Assembly (NCBI RefSeq): GCF_014643455.1
Contig: NZ_BMJM01000006.1
Coordinates: 62,001 to 126,000 of the forward strand
Source of the DNA: Sandarakinorhabdus glacialis
GTDB lineage: Bacteria > Pseudomonadota > Alphaproteobacteria > Sphingomonadales > Sphingomonadaceae
Direction of reading: 5' to 3'
Length of the DNA stretch: 64,000 bases
Position numbers and translations under genes: made by a program. The notes beneath the pieces are model-generated. The model made no database searches. It had not been told where the DNA came from and was given only the letters and a program-made list of their open reading frames with translations. The stretch's first letter is position 1. Each line of letters begins with the position of its first letter. Shown in pieces: positions 1 to 7,864 of this stretch.

Positions 1-57
1 CTGCGGCTGCTTGGTCACAACCTGCCGCCCGTCGGCGAATCATTGGCTGCCGAATGA
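1..57 (+). CDS. C-terminal end of an unidentified upstream gene (partial)
   Basis: From base 1 a frame reads 18 residues (ending VGESLAAE) and stops at TGA 55-57. That stop overlaps the ATG of the next gene as ATGA, the usual sign of translational coupling in this genome. The fragment is too short to assign a family. The call rests only on the open frame and the four-base overlap. Confidence 0.4.
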   Translation: MRLLGHNLPPVGESLAAE

Positions 58-413
58 CATTCGACATCGAACGTATCGAGACCCTGCTGCGCGCCGCCGC
101 CGGCCGCCGCCGGGCAATGAGTTATTCCGAACTGCTCGAAGCGATGGACATGCGCTTCACCCGCCCACGGATGCGCGCGCTTTGCGTCGTCCTCGACGAA
201 GTCGACAAGCGCGCCGAGGCCGCCGGCCAGCCCGCACTCGCCTCGCTCGTCGTCCGGGAGCTCGATCGCCTGCCGGGGCAGGGCTGGTGGACCTCGCGCC
301 ACGATTACGTCGGCCCATGGGAAGGCCCGGTGGCGGGAGCCTATTTGCGTTCGGTGCAGCGCGTCGCATTCGATTATTGGAAGACTAGCGAAGACCCCGA
401 ACCCGCGTTATAA
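54..413 (+). CDS. Conserved hypothetical protein (119 aa)
   Basis: A soluble 119-residue protein with no signal peptide or membrane segment. It contains a basic helical N-terminus (about residues 5-40) and a Trp/Gly-rich stretch (GQGWW, then a D-Y-VGPWEG segment) around residues 75-92. From memory, close homologues occur across sphingomonads and are sometimes labelled ribose-phosphate pyrophosphokinase, but I see no PRPP-synthase motif here, so that label should not be trusted. The start overlaps the stop of the preceding gene (ATGA). Function unknown. Confidence 0.75.
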   Translation: MTFDIERIETLLRAAAGRRRAMSYSELLEAMDMRFTRPRMRALCVVLDEVDKRAEAAGQPALASLVVRELDRLPGQGWWTSRHDYVGPWEGPVAGAYLRSVQRVAFDYWKTSEDPEPAL

Positions 414-440
414 CGGCCGTACTACCACGGGAGCCAGGCA

Positions 441-665
441 ATGCAGCACCTCAAGATTACCGCCATCGGCAACAGTGCCGGGATCATTCTGTCTAAGGAT
501 ATCCTGGCGCAGCTCGGCGTCGAGAAGGGCGATAGCCTGTCGGTGGTGCGGACACCCAACGGCATCGAACTCAGCCCCTATGACCCGACGTTCGACGAGC
601 AGATGGAAGTCGCTCGCGGAGTTATGGCACGCTACCGCGACGCCCTGCGCGAACTCGCGAAATAG
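441..665 (+). CDS. AbrB/MazE-family antitoxin of a Doc toxin-antitoxin pair
   Basis: This 74-residue protein has the swapped-hairpin AbrB/MazE DNA-binding fold in its first ~45 residues: ITAIGNSAGIILSKDILAQL followed by a GD-S-L-V-V strand pair. The hydrophilic C-terminal helix (about 50-74) is the part expected to wrap the toxin. It lies six bases upstream of a Doc-like gene, with GGGAG seven bases before the ATG. Antitoxins of this layout usually repress their own promoter and neutralise the toxin. Doc proteins classically pair with Phd antitoxins, so this is a hybrid pairing. Confidence 0.85.
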   Translation: MQHLKITAIGNSAGIILSKDILAQLGVEKGDSLSVVRTPNGIELSPYDPTFDEQMEVARGVMARYRDALRELAK

Positions 666-671
666 CACCCG

Positions 672-1055
672 ATGGATTGGTTCTGGATCAGCGAGCCTTT
701 GGCGCGCGCGTTGCACAGCGAGCAACTGGCAGCGCATGGCGGAAGTGCAGGCATACGCGATGCCAACCTGCTCGACTCGGCGCTGCAAAGGCCGCGAAAC
801 CTGGTTGCCTATGGCGATCCGGATGCCGCAGCGCTGGCCGCCAGCTTGGCTTATGGTATCGCGCGGAACCACCCGTTCGTCGATGGCAACAAGCGCACCG
901 CGTTCGTCGCCTCGGCGACGTTCCTCGAGCTTAACGGCTGGTCGTTCGACGCGACCCAGGCCGACGTCGTTGTCACGACGCTGGCCCTCGCTGCAGGAGA
1001 GCTTACCGAAGATGCCTTGGCCGACTGGTTCCGTGCCAACATCCAGCCGCGCTAG
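672..1055 (+). CDS. doc: Doc/Fic-family toxin (death-on-curing type)
   Basis: A 127-residue, mostly helical protein carrying the Fic/Doc active-site motif HPFVDGNKR at residues 67-75. Catalytic His67 sits in the helix-loop that binds the nucleotide. Phage P1 Doc phosphorylates EF-Tu and arrests translation; the same reaction is inferred here, not shown. The size fits Doc (about 126 aa) and is too small for a full Fic AMP-transferase. The gene follows its AbrB-type antitoxin by six bases and is probably co-transcribed with it. The motif looks complete, so the toxin is probably active. Confidence 0.87.
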   Translation: MDWFWISEPLARALHSEQLAAHGGSAGIRDANLLDSALQRPRNLVAYGDPDAAALAASLAYGIARNHPFVDGNKRTAFVASATFLELNGWSFDATQADVVVTTLALAAGELTEDALADWFRANIQPR

Positions 1056-1070
1056 CATATTGAAATAGCT

Positions 1071-1136
1071 GTCATCCCGGGCTTGACCCGGGACCCAGTT
1101 ACTTCTCTGCGCCAGCGAGCAACTGGGTCCCGGGAT
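1071..1136. repeat. Intergenic hairpin repeat (family C), likely terminator
   Basis: A 14-bp perfect inverted repeat (CCCGGGACCCAGTT at 1087-1100, complement at 1121-1134) encloses a 20-base loop, preceded by GTCATCCCGGGCTTGA. It sits just after the toxin gene and before a convergent gene. Elements of this sequence type are dispersed in sphingomonad and other alphaproteobacterial genomes. A role as a bidirectional transcription stop or mRNA end-protector is inferred. Confidence 0.7.
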
Positions 1137-1146
1137 AGCACCCCCC

Positions 1147-1389
1147 CTAACCCTCGCTCACATCCGCCTGCGGCCGGTCATCTCCGCGCGCGACTTCCTC
1201 ATGCCACTTGCCGTCCGCATCCTGCCAACTGATCGGCACCGTCTCGCCGCCGAGCTGCTGTTCCTCGGCGACCACCCGCGCGGCGGCGACGGCCTCGTCA
1301 TGCGTGCGGAACGTCTCGGCAAAGACATCGCCCAATTTATACGTCCAGCCGCCGTCATGCTCGACGATCTTGTAATGGATTTCAGTCAT
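1147..1389 (-). CDS. DUF2188-like small protein (80 aa)
   Basis: This 80-residue soluble protein matches the DUF2188 pattern: an N-terminal strand with H-Y-K-IVEHDGGWTYKLG, a helix with repeated Ala/Val (DEAVAAARVVAEEQ), and a final polar strand with W-DADGKWHE. The start at 1389 has GGGAGGA about six bases upstream, so longer in-frame extensions are rejected. The family is small, cytoplasmic and of unknown function. The gene diverges from the pirin gene across a short promoter region. Confidence 0.72.
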   Translation of the reverse strand: MTEIHYKIVEHDGGWTYKLGDVFAETFRTHDEAVAAARVVAEEQQLGGETVPISWQDADGKWHEEVARGDDRPQADVSEG

Positions 1390-1455
1390 GGAGATCCTCC
1401 CGCTAAGATGGCTCGCGCATAGAAACGCGTGTCCCGCGCAACCGGAGCCTACGCC

Positions 1456-2349
1456 ATGTCCATCGCCCAATCCATCGCCGGCCGCTCGCGTGACCTCGGC
1501 GGCTTCTCGGTCTCGCGTGTTTTGCCCGCGCCGCAGCGCCGCAGCCTGGGGCCGTTCGTGTTCTTCGACGAGATGGGCCCCGCCGACTTCCCCGCCGGTG
1601 CCGGCATCGATGTCCGCCCGCACCCGCACATCGGCCTGTCGACCGTCACCTATTTGTTCCACGGCGGCCTGACTCACCGCGACAGCCTCGGCACGGTCAT
1701 CGATATTGCGCCGGGCGCCGTCAACTGGATGACCGCCGGCCATGGCATCAGCCATTCCGAACGCTCGCCCGACGCCCTGCGCGAGGCCGGCCACCACATG
1801 CACGGCATCCAGTCGTGGGTGGCGCTGCCCGTCGCCTTCGCCGAGATCGACCCGGCCTTCGTCCATCACCCCGAGGCATCCTTGCCGGTCGTCGACCTGC
1901 CCGGCGGGCATGCCGTCATCATCGCCGGCACCATGTTCGGCCAGACCTCGCCGGTCGATTTCCCGCATCCGATCATCTATGCTGAAGTCCGCCTCGATGC
2001 CGGTGCGGTGATCGAGCTGCCGGCGGAATGGGGTGAACGCGGCGTCTATCCGGTCTCCGGCAACGCGCGCATCGACGGCGAAGCCCTTGTCGCCGGCGCG
2101 CTGGCCGTCGTCGGCGAAGGCGCCGCCACGCTTACGGCCGATACCGCCTTCCACGGCATGATCCTCGGCGGCGCGCCCTATCCCGAACCGCGTCACATCG
2201 AATGGAACTTCGTCAGCCATTCGCAGGACCGCATCGAACAAGCCAAGGCCGACTGGCGCGACGGCAAGTTCGCGCAGGTGCCGGGCGAAAGCGAGTTCAT
2301 CCCGTTGCCCGAGACCCCGGCGCCGGTGCCGGTCACCAGCTATCCTTGA
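1456..2349 (+). CDS. Pirin family protein
   Basis: A bicupin pirin of 297 residues. The N-terminal cupin carries the metal-binding HPHIG motif followed by THRDSLG and GHGISHSE, which supply the His/His/His/Glu iron ligands. The C-terminal cupin begins near residue 170. Bacterial pirins act as iron-dependent quercetin dioxygenases or as redox-responsive partners of metabolic enzymes; which applies here is unknown. ATG 1456 is chosen over GTG 1429 because GGAG precedes it by eight bases. Its stop overlaps the end of the convergent transporter gene by ten bases. Confidence 0.88.
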   Translation: MSIAQSIAGRSRDLGGFSVSRVLPAPQRRSLGPFVFFDEMGPADFPAGAGIDVRPHPHIGLSTVTYLFHGGLTHRDSLGTVIDIAPGAVNWMTAGHGISHSERSPDALREAGHHMHGIQSWVALPVAFAEIDPAFVHHPEASLPVVDLPGGHAVIIAGTMFGQTSPVDFPHPIIYAEVRLDAGAVIELPAEWGERGVYPVSGNARIDGEALVAGALAVVGEGAATLTADTAFHGMILGGAPYPEPRHIEWNFVSHSQDRIEQAKADWRDGKFAQVPGESEFIPLPETPAPVPVTSYP

Positions 2350-3713
2350 ACGGCCACTGGCGGCTGGCCGTGATCGGCCGCCAGCATCCGGCGAACGGCG
2401 GGGCGCAACGCCAGCAACAGCAACGCCCCGCCGGCGATGATCCCGGCGTGGAGCAGCCAGAAACGCCCCGGCGTCCACACTTCGTACAGCCCGCCGATTC
2501 GGCCGCTGATGGTCGATCCGACGAACACCGCCATCGAATTGACCCCGATCATCATCGCGTTGAGCGATTTCGGCGCCGCTCGCGCATAAAGTCCGACCGC
2601 GATCGGGGTGAAAAACACCCAGCCCCAGTTGGCGATCATGTGGAACCCCACCGCCCACAGCAACGGCACGCGACCGCTAAATACAGAAGATGATGCCGCC
2701 AGCCAGACCAGCGCGCTGCCGAAGATCAGGCATCCGATCGCCATCTTGGTGATCGCGTCGGGCTCGATACCGCGCCGCGCCTGCGCCCGCCAGATCCACA
2801 GTGTCAGCGGCAGCAACAGCCCTGGCGCGATGGCATCGAGCGCCTGCAGCCACGGAATTGGCATCTGCCAGCCGAGCACCGACATTTCGACATGGTCGCG
2901 CACCCACAGATTATAGACGTTCCACACCTGCGACTGGGCGACCCAGAACGCCGCCTGGACCAGCATGAGCAGCAGTAACAGCTGCACCGCGTGGCGTTCG
3001 GGCTTGGTCAACGGCGCGCGTGCCGCGGCGGCCACGCGCGGCGGATCGGGCGGCAGATGCGCGCCGCCGAGCCAATAGACCAGCAGCCCGGCCAGCATGC
3101 CGAACCCCGCCAGCCCGAACGCCTGATGCCAGCCGAGCTCCTGCCCCATCCAGCCGCAGATGATCGGCGCGACGAACGCCCCGCAATTGAGCGCGAAATA
3201 ATAAAGCTGGATGCCGTCGTCGCGGCGGCGATCGTCTGGCCCGTAAAGCCCGCCGACCTGCGAAAACAGGTTGGAATTGGCGCAGCCGGTGCCAAGCATC
3301 AGCAGCAGCAGCGCGAGCAGGAAACTCGCATCGAACGCCATGCAGAAATGCCCCGCCGTCATCAGCAGACAGCCGAGCATGATCGTCCGCCGCCGCCCGA
3401 GCAGCCGGTCGCCGATGTAACCGCCGAACACCGGGGTAAACCGCACCAGCCCGGCCCATAGCCCGAACAGCTGGACGGCGAAGGCCTGGTCCGAGATCGG
3501 CCCGGTGACGCTCTCGATACCGCGCCGCACCCCGCCCATCCCGACGACATTCTCGACATGGCCCGGCAAAAGCAACTGCCCGACCATGTACAGCGTCAGC
3601 AGCGCCTGCATGCCGTACAGCGAGAACGCTTCCCAGAATTGCGTCCCCGACAGCCACGCCAGCCCGCGCGGCTGGCCGAGAAGATCGCGCGCTGACGCGG
3701 TCGTTGCTGTCAT
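2340..3713 (-). CDS. POT/PTR2-family proton-dependent peptide transporter
   Basis: An integral membrane protein of about 457 residues with some twelve hydrophobic segments. The POT signature is in the N-terminal half: FTPVFGGYIGDRLLGRRRTI (Gly/Asp/Gly-Arg-Arg cluster), followed by a second family region around QLYYFALNCGAF. POT proteins import di- and tripeptides with protons. The large hydrophilic insertion with GVRRGIESVTGPISDQAF near residue 75 is somewhat unusual. Start is uncertain: ATG 3713 is preferred, ATG 3770 and 3797 are in frame, and none has a strong ribosome-binding site. Confidence 0.8.
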   Translation of the reverse strand: MTATTASARDLLGQPRGLAWLSGTQFWEAFSLYGMQALLTLYMVGQLLLPGHVENVVGMGGVRRGIESVTGPISDQAFAVQLFGLWAGLVRFTPVFGGYIGDRLLGRRRTIMLGCLLMTAGHFCMAFDASFLLALLLLMLGTGCANSNLFSQVGGLYGPDDRRRDDGIQLYYFALNCGAFVAPIICGWMGQELGWHQAFGLAGFGMLAGLLVYWLGGAHLPPDPPRVAAAARAPLTKPERHAVQLLLLLMLVQAAFWVAQSQVWNVYNLWVRDHVEMSVLGWQMPIPWLQALDAIAPGLLLPLTLWIWRAQARRGIEPDAITKMAIGCLIFGSALVWLAASSSVFSGRVPLLWAVGFHMIANWGWVFFTPIAVGLYARAAPKSLNAMMIGVNSMAVFVGSTISGRIGGLYEVWTPGRFWLLHAGIIAGGALLLLALRPAVRRMLAADHGQPPVAVQG

Positions 3714-3824
3714 GCGGCGTACGCCGCCGTCGCTGTATCGTTCATCCGCAGGCCCCGCTTTCGCAGCCATGAAATCCACAAAGTCCGGCAGACGCAAGTG
3801 ACACGATGCCCACCCAAAAACCGT

Positions 3825-3922
3825 TCGTCATGCCGAACTTGTTTCGGCATCCGTCGCGGTGCCAAGTATGCACGATCCCGCCTCGCCCGACACTGGATGC
3901 CGAAACAGGTTCGGCATGACGA
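3825..3922. repeat. Long inverted repeat (family A, copy 1)
   Basis: Arms of 28 bases at 3825-3852 (TCGTCATGCCGAACTTGTTT...) and 3895-3922 are inverted with one mismatch across a 42-base spacer. The element lies between divergently transcribed genes. A closely related copy with the same architecture lies at 45693-45785. Its position makes it a possible promoter-proximal structure rather than a terminator. Confidence 0.8.
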
Positions 3923-3973
3923 TCGCGTGGAAGGGCAGTAGCGCCGCGCCGCATCCGGGTTTAATGGGGACGC

Positions 3974-4402
3974 ATGTTCATTCGCCTCACCGACAGCATC
4001 TCCGTCGCGCCGCAGCTGGCGCCCGCGGATATCGCCCTTGCCGCGTCGCAGGGCTTCACCTCGATCGTCAACAATCGTCCCGACAGCGAGGCGCCCGACC
4101 AGCCGACATCGGCAACCATCGCCGCCGCCGCCGAAGCCGCCGGGCTGCGTTACGCCCATATTCCCATCGACCAGTCCGGCTATGGCCAGCCGCAGATCGA
4201 CGCGATGGGCGAGGAACTCGGCGCCACCACCGGGCCGCTGCTGGCCTTTTGCCGCTCGGGAACGCGGTCGACCAGCCTCTGGGCACTGGCCTTTGCTGCC
4301 CGCGATGGCGATCCCGAATCGATCGTCGCCACCGCCGCTGCCGGCGGTTATGACCTGTCCGCGATGCTGCCGGCGCTGCGGCGTCTCGCCGGCCAGGACT
4401 GA
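3974..4402 (+). CDS. TIGR01244 family phosphatase/sulfurtransferase-like protein
   Basis: A 142-residue protein with the compact phosphatase fold of the TIGR01244/DUF442 family. It has SISVAPQLAPADI at the N-terminus, the NNRPDSE motif at 33-39, and the active-site loop C93-R-S-G-T-R98-S. Relatives are fused to beta-lactamase-like persulfide dioxygenases (Blh) and act in sulfide handling or as phosphatases. The stand-alone form here has no established substrate. It is the first gene of a tight four-gene operon (next gene 6 bases away). Confidence 0.82.
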   Translation: MFIRLTDSISVAPQLAPADIALAASQGFTSIVNNRPDSEAPDQPTSATIAAAAEAAGLRYAHIPIDQSGYGQPQIDAMGEELGATTGPLLAFCRSGTRSTSLWALAFAARDGDPESIVATAAAGGYDLSAMLPALRRLAGQD

Positions 4403-4408
4403 GTCTGC

Positions 4409-4774
4409 ATGGTCTGGACCTCGCTGTTCGGCATCGTCACGCTGGTGTTCCTGGCGCGCGCGCTCGGCTTCACCAAGATGCCGGTGATCGCCGACGCGGC
4501 CGAGGCCCGGCGCATCGTCGCCGACGCGCTCCATGATTTCACCGGCGAAGACACCGCGCTCGCCAGCGACCGCCGCGGCGCGCTCGTCGCCGCCGCCGAT
4601 GGCCGGGTCGCGCTGGTCCGCCCGTTCGGTGATCGCTGGGTCGTCCGCGTCGTCAACGGCGCTGCCGCGACGGTGAAGGACGGTCGCCTGCGCCTCCAGC
4701 CCGCCGAAGCGATGTTCCCCGCCGCCGACCTCGATCTCGGCCCCGCCGCGGCAAGCTGGGCAGCCCGGCTATGA
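4409..4774 (+). CDS. Hypothetical protein with N-terminal membrane anchor (121 aa)
   Basis: This 121-residue protein begins with one hydrophobic segment (about residues 3-20, WTSLFGIVTLVFLARALGF). A soluble domain with alternating strands follows: VAAADGRVALVRPFGDRWVV, then a strand pair near residue 90. No family is recognised. It starts six bases after the TIGR01244 gene, and its stop overlaps the start of the sterol-desaturase-like gene (ATGA at 4771), so it is almost certainly co-translated with both. Confidence 0.7.
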   Translation: MVWTSLFGIVTLVFLARALGFTKMPVIADAAEARRIVADALHDFTGEDTALASDRRGALVAAADGRVALVRPFGDRWVVRVVNGAAATVKDGRLRLQPAEAMFPAADLDLGPAAASWAARL

Positions 4775-5694
4775 CCTTCCCCGATCCCGTCCAGATCGCC
4801 ATCCCGGCGTTCATCATCGCCATCATCCTCGAAATGTTCGCGATCCGCGCCGGCGCCCGCGGCGATTACGACTGGCGGGACACCGCGACCTCGCTGGCGA
4901 TGGGCATCGGCAACACCTTTGCCGCGATTTTGTTCGGCACCGCCCTCGTCGGCGTCGGCATTGCAGTTCATTCCGTCCGGCTGTTCGACATTCCCGTCAC
5001 CTGGTGGGCGCTGGTGCTCGCCTTCATCGGCGAAGATTTCACCTATTACTGGTTTCACCGCACCGCGCACCGCATCCGCTGGTTCTGGGCGAGCCACGTC
5101 ATCCACCACAGCTCGCAGCACTACAATTTGTCCACCGCCCTCCGGCAGACCTGGACCGGGCAGATTTCGCTCGGCTTCGTCTTCCGCCTGCCGCTGTTCC
5201 TCATCGGCTTCCCGCCCAAAATGATCCTGTTCTGCGCCGGGCTCAACCTCGTCTATCAATTCTTCATCCACACCGAGATGGTTCGCCGCCTGCCGCTCGG
5301 CCTCGAATGGGTGCTCAACACCCCGTCGCACCACCGCGTCCACCACGGCACCAACGCCCGCTATCTCGATCGCAATTTCGGCGGCGTCTTCATCGTCTGG
5401 GACCGCTTGTTCGGCACCTATGAAGGCGAGCGCGACGACGAGCCGGCGCGCTACGGCATCGTCCGCAATCTCTCGACCTTCAATCCATTATGGGTCGCCT
5501 TCCACGAATGGGTCGCCATCGGCCGCGACGTCATCCATGCCCCCGACTGGCGCCACCGCTGGATGGCCATCGCCGGCTCGCCGGGCTGGGCACAAGGCAC
5601 CACCGCCGACACGCTCCGCGCCCGCTGGGAAGCCGCCAACCCTCCCGCGCACGCGCCGCATTCCCCATCGACAACGCAGGTTCCCGCCGAGTGA
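4771..5694 (+). CDS. Sterol desaturase / fatty acid hydroxylase family membrane protein
   Basis: A 307-residue membrane di-iron enzyme. Hydrophobic segments cover about residues 8-25, 40-65, 78-95 and 140-165. The conserved histidine boxes are H96-R-T-A-H100, H109-V-I-H-H113 and a C-terminal HHRVHH near residue 190, which together form the di-iron site. The family oxidises C-H bonds of lipids using O2 (sterol desaturation, carotenoid or fatty-acid hydroxylation); the substrate here is unknown. It overlaps its neighbours at both ends (ATGA at 4771, GTGA at 5691). Confidence 0.88.
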   Translation: MTFPDPVQIAIPAFIIAIILEMFAIRAGARGDYDWRDTATSLAMGIGNTFAAILFGTALVGVGIAVHSVRLFDIPVTWWALVLAFIGEDFTYYWFHRTAHRIRWFWASHVIHHSSQHYNLSTALRQTWTGQISLGFVFRLPLFLIGFPPKMILFCAGLNLVYQFFIHTEMVRRLPLGLEWVLNTPSHHRVHHGTNARYLDRNFGGVFIVWDRLFGTYEGERDDEPARYGIVRNLSTFNPLWVAFHEWVAIGRDVIHAPDWRHRWMAIAGSPGWAQGTTADTLRARWEAANPPAHAPHSPSTTQVPAE

Positions 5695-6956
5695 TAAATC
5701 GCCGCACGGCGCTGCGCATCGGTGGCGGAACGGGCGCGGTCCTCGCCGCAGCGACGCTCCCCCGCGCCATCGACCAGGGGCTCATATTCGACCGCGCCCA
5801 GCCCGGCCTCAAGGCCTGGGACGACTGGAACAGCCGCCGCTACGACGGCGCGCTGTCGCTGGTCTCGGCCGGCATCCTCGCCGCCAGCCCGCACAACACC
5901 CAGCCATGGATCTTCGGCGTCAGTCGCTACGGTGTCGACATTTTCGAAGTCCCCGGCCGTAATCTCGGCGCGATGGACCCGTTCGGCCGCGAGCGCCTCG
6001 CCGGCCTCGGCGCCGCCATCCACAACATGGGCCTCGCCTCGACCGCAATCGACCCCGGCGCCGTCGTCCGCCTGCTCCCCGATCCCGGCGACCCCGGCCA
6101 TGTCGCGCGCATCGAGCTCGGCCCCGAAGGCGGCACGCCGCGCCCGCACCCGCTGCTGCCGATGATCGGCCGCCGCCACACCGACCGCGGCGCCTACCAG
6201 GGCGGCCCCACCACCGCCGCGCAGCAGATCGCGCTGCGCTCCGCCGCCGGCACGCCGCTGCTCCGCATCGCGCTGATCGACCCGGCCTCGCCCGCCGGCA
6301 AACGCTTTGCCGAACTGACCATCGCCTCGACCCAGGCCATCGCCGCCGACACCGAGATGATGGCCGCCAGCCACGCCTGGTTCCGTCACAGTCGCCGTGA
6401 CCGCGACAGATACAAGGACGGCCTCGGCATTCCCACCGCGGGCCTGTCGCCATTCACCGCCACGATGGGCGCCATCCTCCTCGACTCCTCACCGGCGACG
6501 GAGGGCCGCTACTGGATCGAAGCCACCCGCGAAACCGCGCTGCCGACCGCCTCGCTTTTCGGGCTGATCGTTGCGGGCGACCCCCACGACCGCCGCACCG
6601 CCATCCTCGCCGGCGCCGCCTGGCAGCGCCTCCATCTGACCGCGATCGCCCTCGGTCTCGCCGCGCAACCGCTCAACCAGCTCCCCGAGATGATCGACCG
6701 CGACCGCCAGCTCGGCCGCCCGCCGCGCTTCGCGACCGCCGCCAACGCGATCCTCGAGGACCCGCTCTGGCGCCCCACCTTCGCTTTCCGCATCGGCCAT
6801 CCCGCAACACCCGCGCTGCCCAGCCCACGCCGCCCGGTCTCGCAGGTCATTGGCCAATCGGCGCGCGAGGACTTCGAAATCGAGCGATCGCGTACCGAGA
6901 CCAGCGCACAGGACGCCGCGATGGCGCGCAAGCTGAAGGCCGGGCAGCAGCCATAG
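5691..6956 (+). CDS. Acg-like nitroreductase-fold flavoprotein with Tat signal
   Basis: A 421-residue protein starting at GTG 5691, which overlaps the upstream stop. The N-terminus INRRTALRIGGGTGAVLAAA is a twin-arginine-type signal, pointing to export of a folded, FMN-bound protein. The motif SPHNTQPW (66-73) and the paired half-domains (GRRHTDRGAY near 160, EATRETALPTASLFGLI near 290) match the Acg family. Mycobacterial Acg sequesters FMN and lacks clear reductase activity, so an enzymatic role here is not assured. It is the last gene of the coupled operon that starts at 3974. Confidence 0.78.
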   Translation: MINRRTALRIGGGTGAVLAAATLPRAIDQGLIFDRAQPGLKAWDDWNSRRYDGALSLVSAGILAASPHNTQPWIFGVSRYGVDIFEVPGRNLGAMDPFGRERLAGLGAAIHNMGLASTAIDPGAVVRLLPDPGDPGHVARIELGPEGGTPRPHPLLPMIGRRHTDRGAYQGGPTTAAQQIALRSAAGTPLLRIALIDPASPAGKRFAELTIASTQAIAADTEMMAASHAWFRHSRRDRDRYKDGLGIPTAGLSPFTATMGAILLDSSPATEGRYWIEATRETALPTASLFGLIVAGDPHDRRTAILAGAAWQRLHLTAIALGLAAQPLNQLPEMIDRDRQLGRPPRFATAANAILEDPLWRPTFAFRIGHPATPALPSPRRPVSQVIGQSAREDFEIERSRTETSAQDAAMARKLKAGQQP

Positions 6957-7006
6957 CCCCGCCTCATTCGTATCTCCCGCACCTTCCCCCAGACAGAGCA
7001 TCCCAA

Positions 7007-7864
7007 ATGGTCCCCACCCGGCGCTGGCTGATCACAATCGGCGTCCTCGCGGCACTCGCCGGCTGTTCGTCGCTCGGCACGCTCAACACCGTCAACGCCA
7101 TCACCCCCGGCGACGGCGGCGTCCGCCAGGTCGGCGCCGATATCGCCTTCGGCCCCGACCCGCGCCAGAAACTCGACATCTACGCCCCCGACAACGCCAA
7201 GGCCGCCCCCGTCCTGGTGTTCTTCTACGGCGGCAGCTGGAGCTCGGGCCGCCGCCAGGACTATGCCTTTGCCGCCAAGGCCCTCGCCGCGCGCGGCTTC
7301 ATCGTCGTCGTCCCCGACTACCGCCTCGTACCGCAAGTCCGCTATCCCGCCTTCATCGAGGACGGTGCCGCCGCCGTCGCCTGGACGTCCGAATACATTG
7401 CCCGATATCAAGGCGACCCCGCCCGCATCGGCGTCATCGGCCACAGCGCCGGTGCCTATATCGCCCTCATGCTGGCGCTCGATCGCCGCTGGCTCATCGC
7501 CGCCGGAGCCCCCGACGCGATAAAAGCCGCCGTTGGCTTGGCGGGGCCTTACGACTTCGCCCCGTTCGAACCCGGCGGCGCCGCACAGGCCGCCTTCGGC
7601 CGCGAGCCCGACCCCCGCGTTACGCAACCAGTCAATTCCGCGCGCAAGGACGCGCCCCCCGTCCTGCTGCTCTCCGGCAGCGACGACACCACCGTGAGGC
7701 CCCGCAACGCTACGGCCCTCGCCGCAGCGCTGGGCCGACCCGGGGCGGTCAAGCTATACCCCGGCATCGGCCATATCGGCATCATCCTCGCGGTATCGAA
7801 GCCGTTCCGCGGCAAGGCCCCCGTCCTTGCCGACGCAACCGGCTTCTTCCACCGCGAACTTTAG
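7007..7864 (+). CDS. Alpha/beta-hydrolase lipoprotein (carboxylesterase type)
   Basis: A 285-residue esterase with a lipoprotein signal (LAALAGC, Cys20). The alpha/beta-hydrolase core shows the oxyanion region FFYGGSW (about 72-78), nucleophile elbow GHSAGAY with Ser147, a likely Asp in SGSDDTTV and His in GIGHIGI. This places it with the HSL/BD-FAE-like esterases acting on small esters at the cell envelope. It lies 50 bases after the Acg-like gene and may belong to the same transcript. The last four bases overlap the convergent PEP-CTERM gene, leaving no room for a terminator. Confidence 0.85.
   Translation: MVPTRRWLITIGVLAALAGCSSLGTLNTVNAITPGDGGVRQVGADIAFGPDPRQKLDIYAPDNAKAAPVLVFFYGGSWSSGRRQDYAFAAKALAARGFIVVVPDYRLVPQVRYPAFIEDGAAAVAWTSEYIARYQGDPARIGVIGHSAGAYIALMLALDRRWLIAAGAPDAIKAAVGLAGPYDFAPFEPGGAAQAAFGREPDPRVTQPVNSARKDAPPVLLLSGSDDTTVRPRNATALAAALGRPGAVKLYPGIGHIGIILAVSKPFRGKAPVLADATGFFHREL

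Noticed and set aside
54-413. Ribose-phosphate pyrophosphokinase label for the 119-aa protein
   Set aside because: No PRPP-binding or Walker-like motif. The protein is less than half the size of that enzyme.
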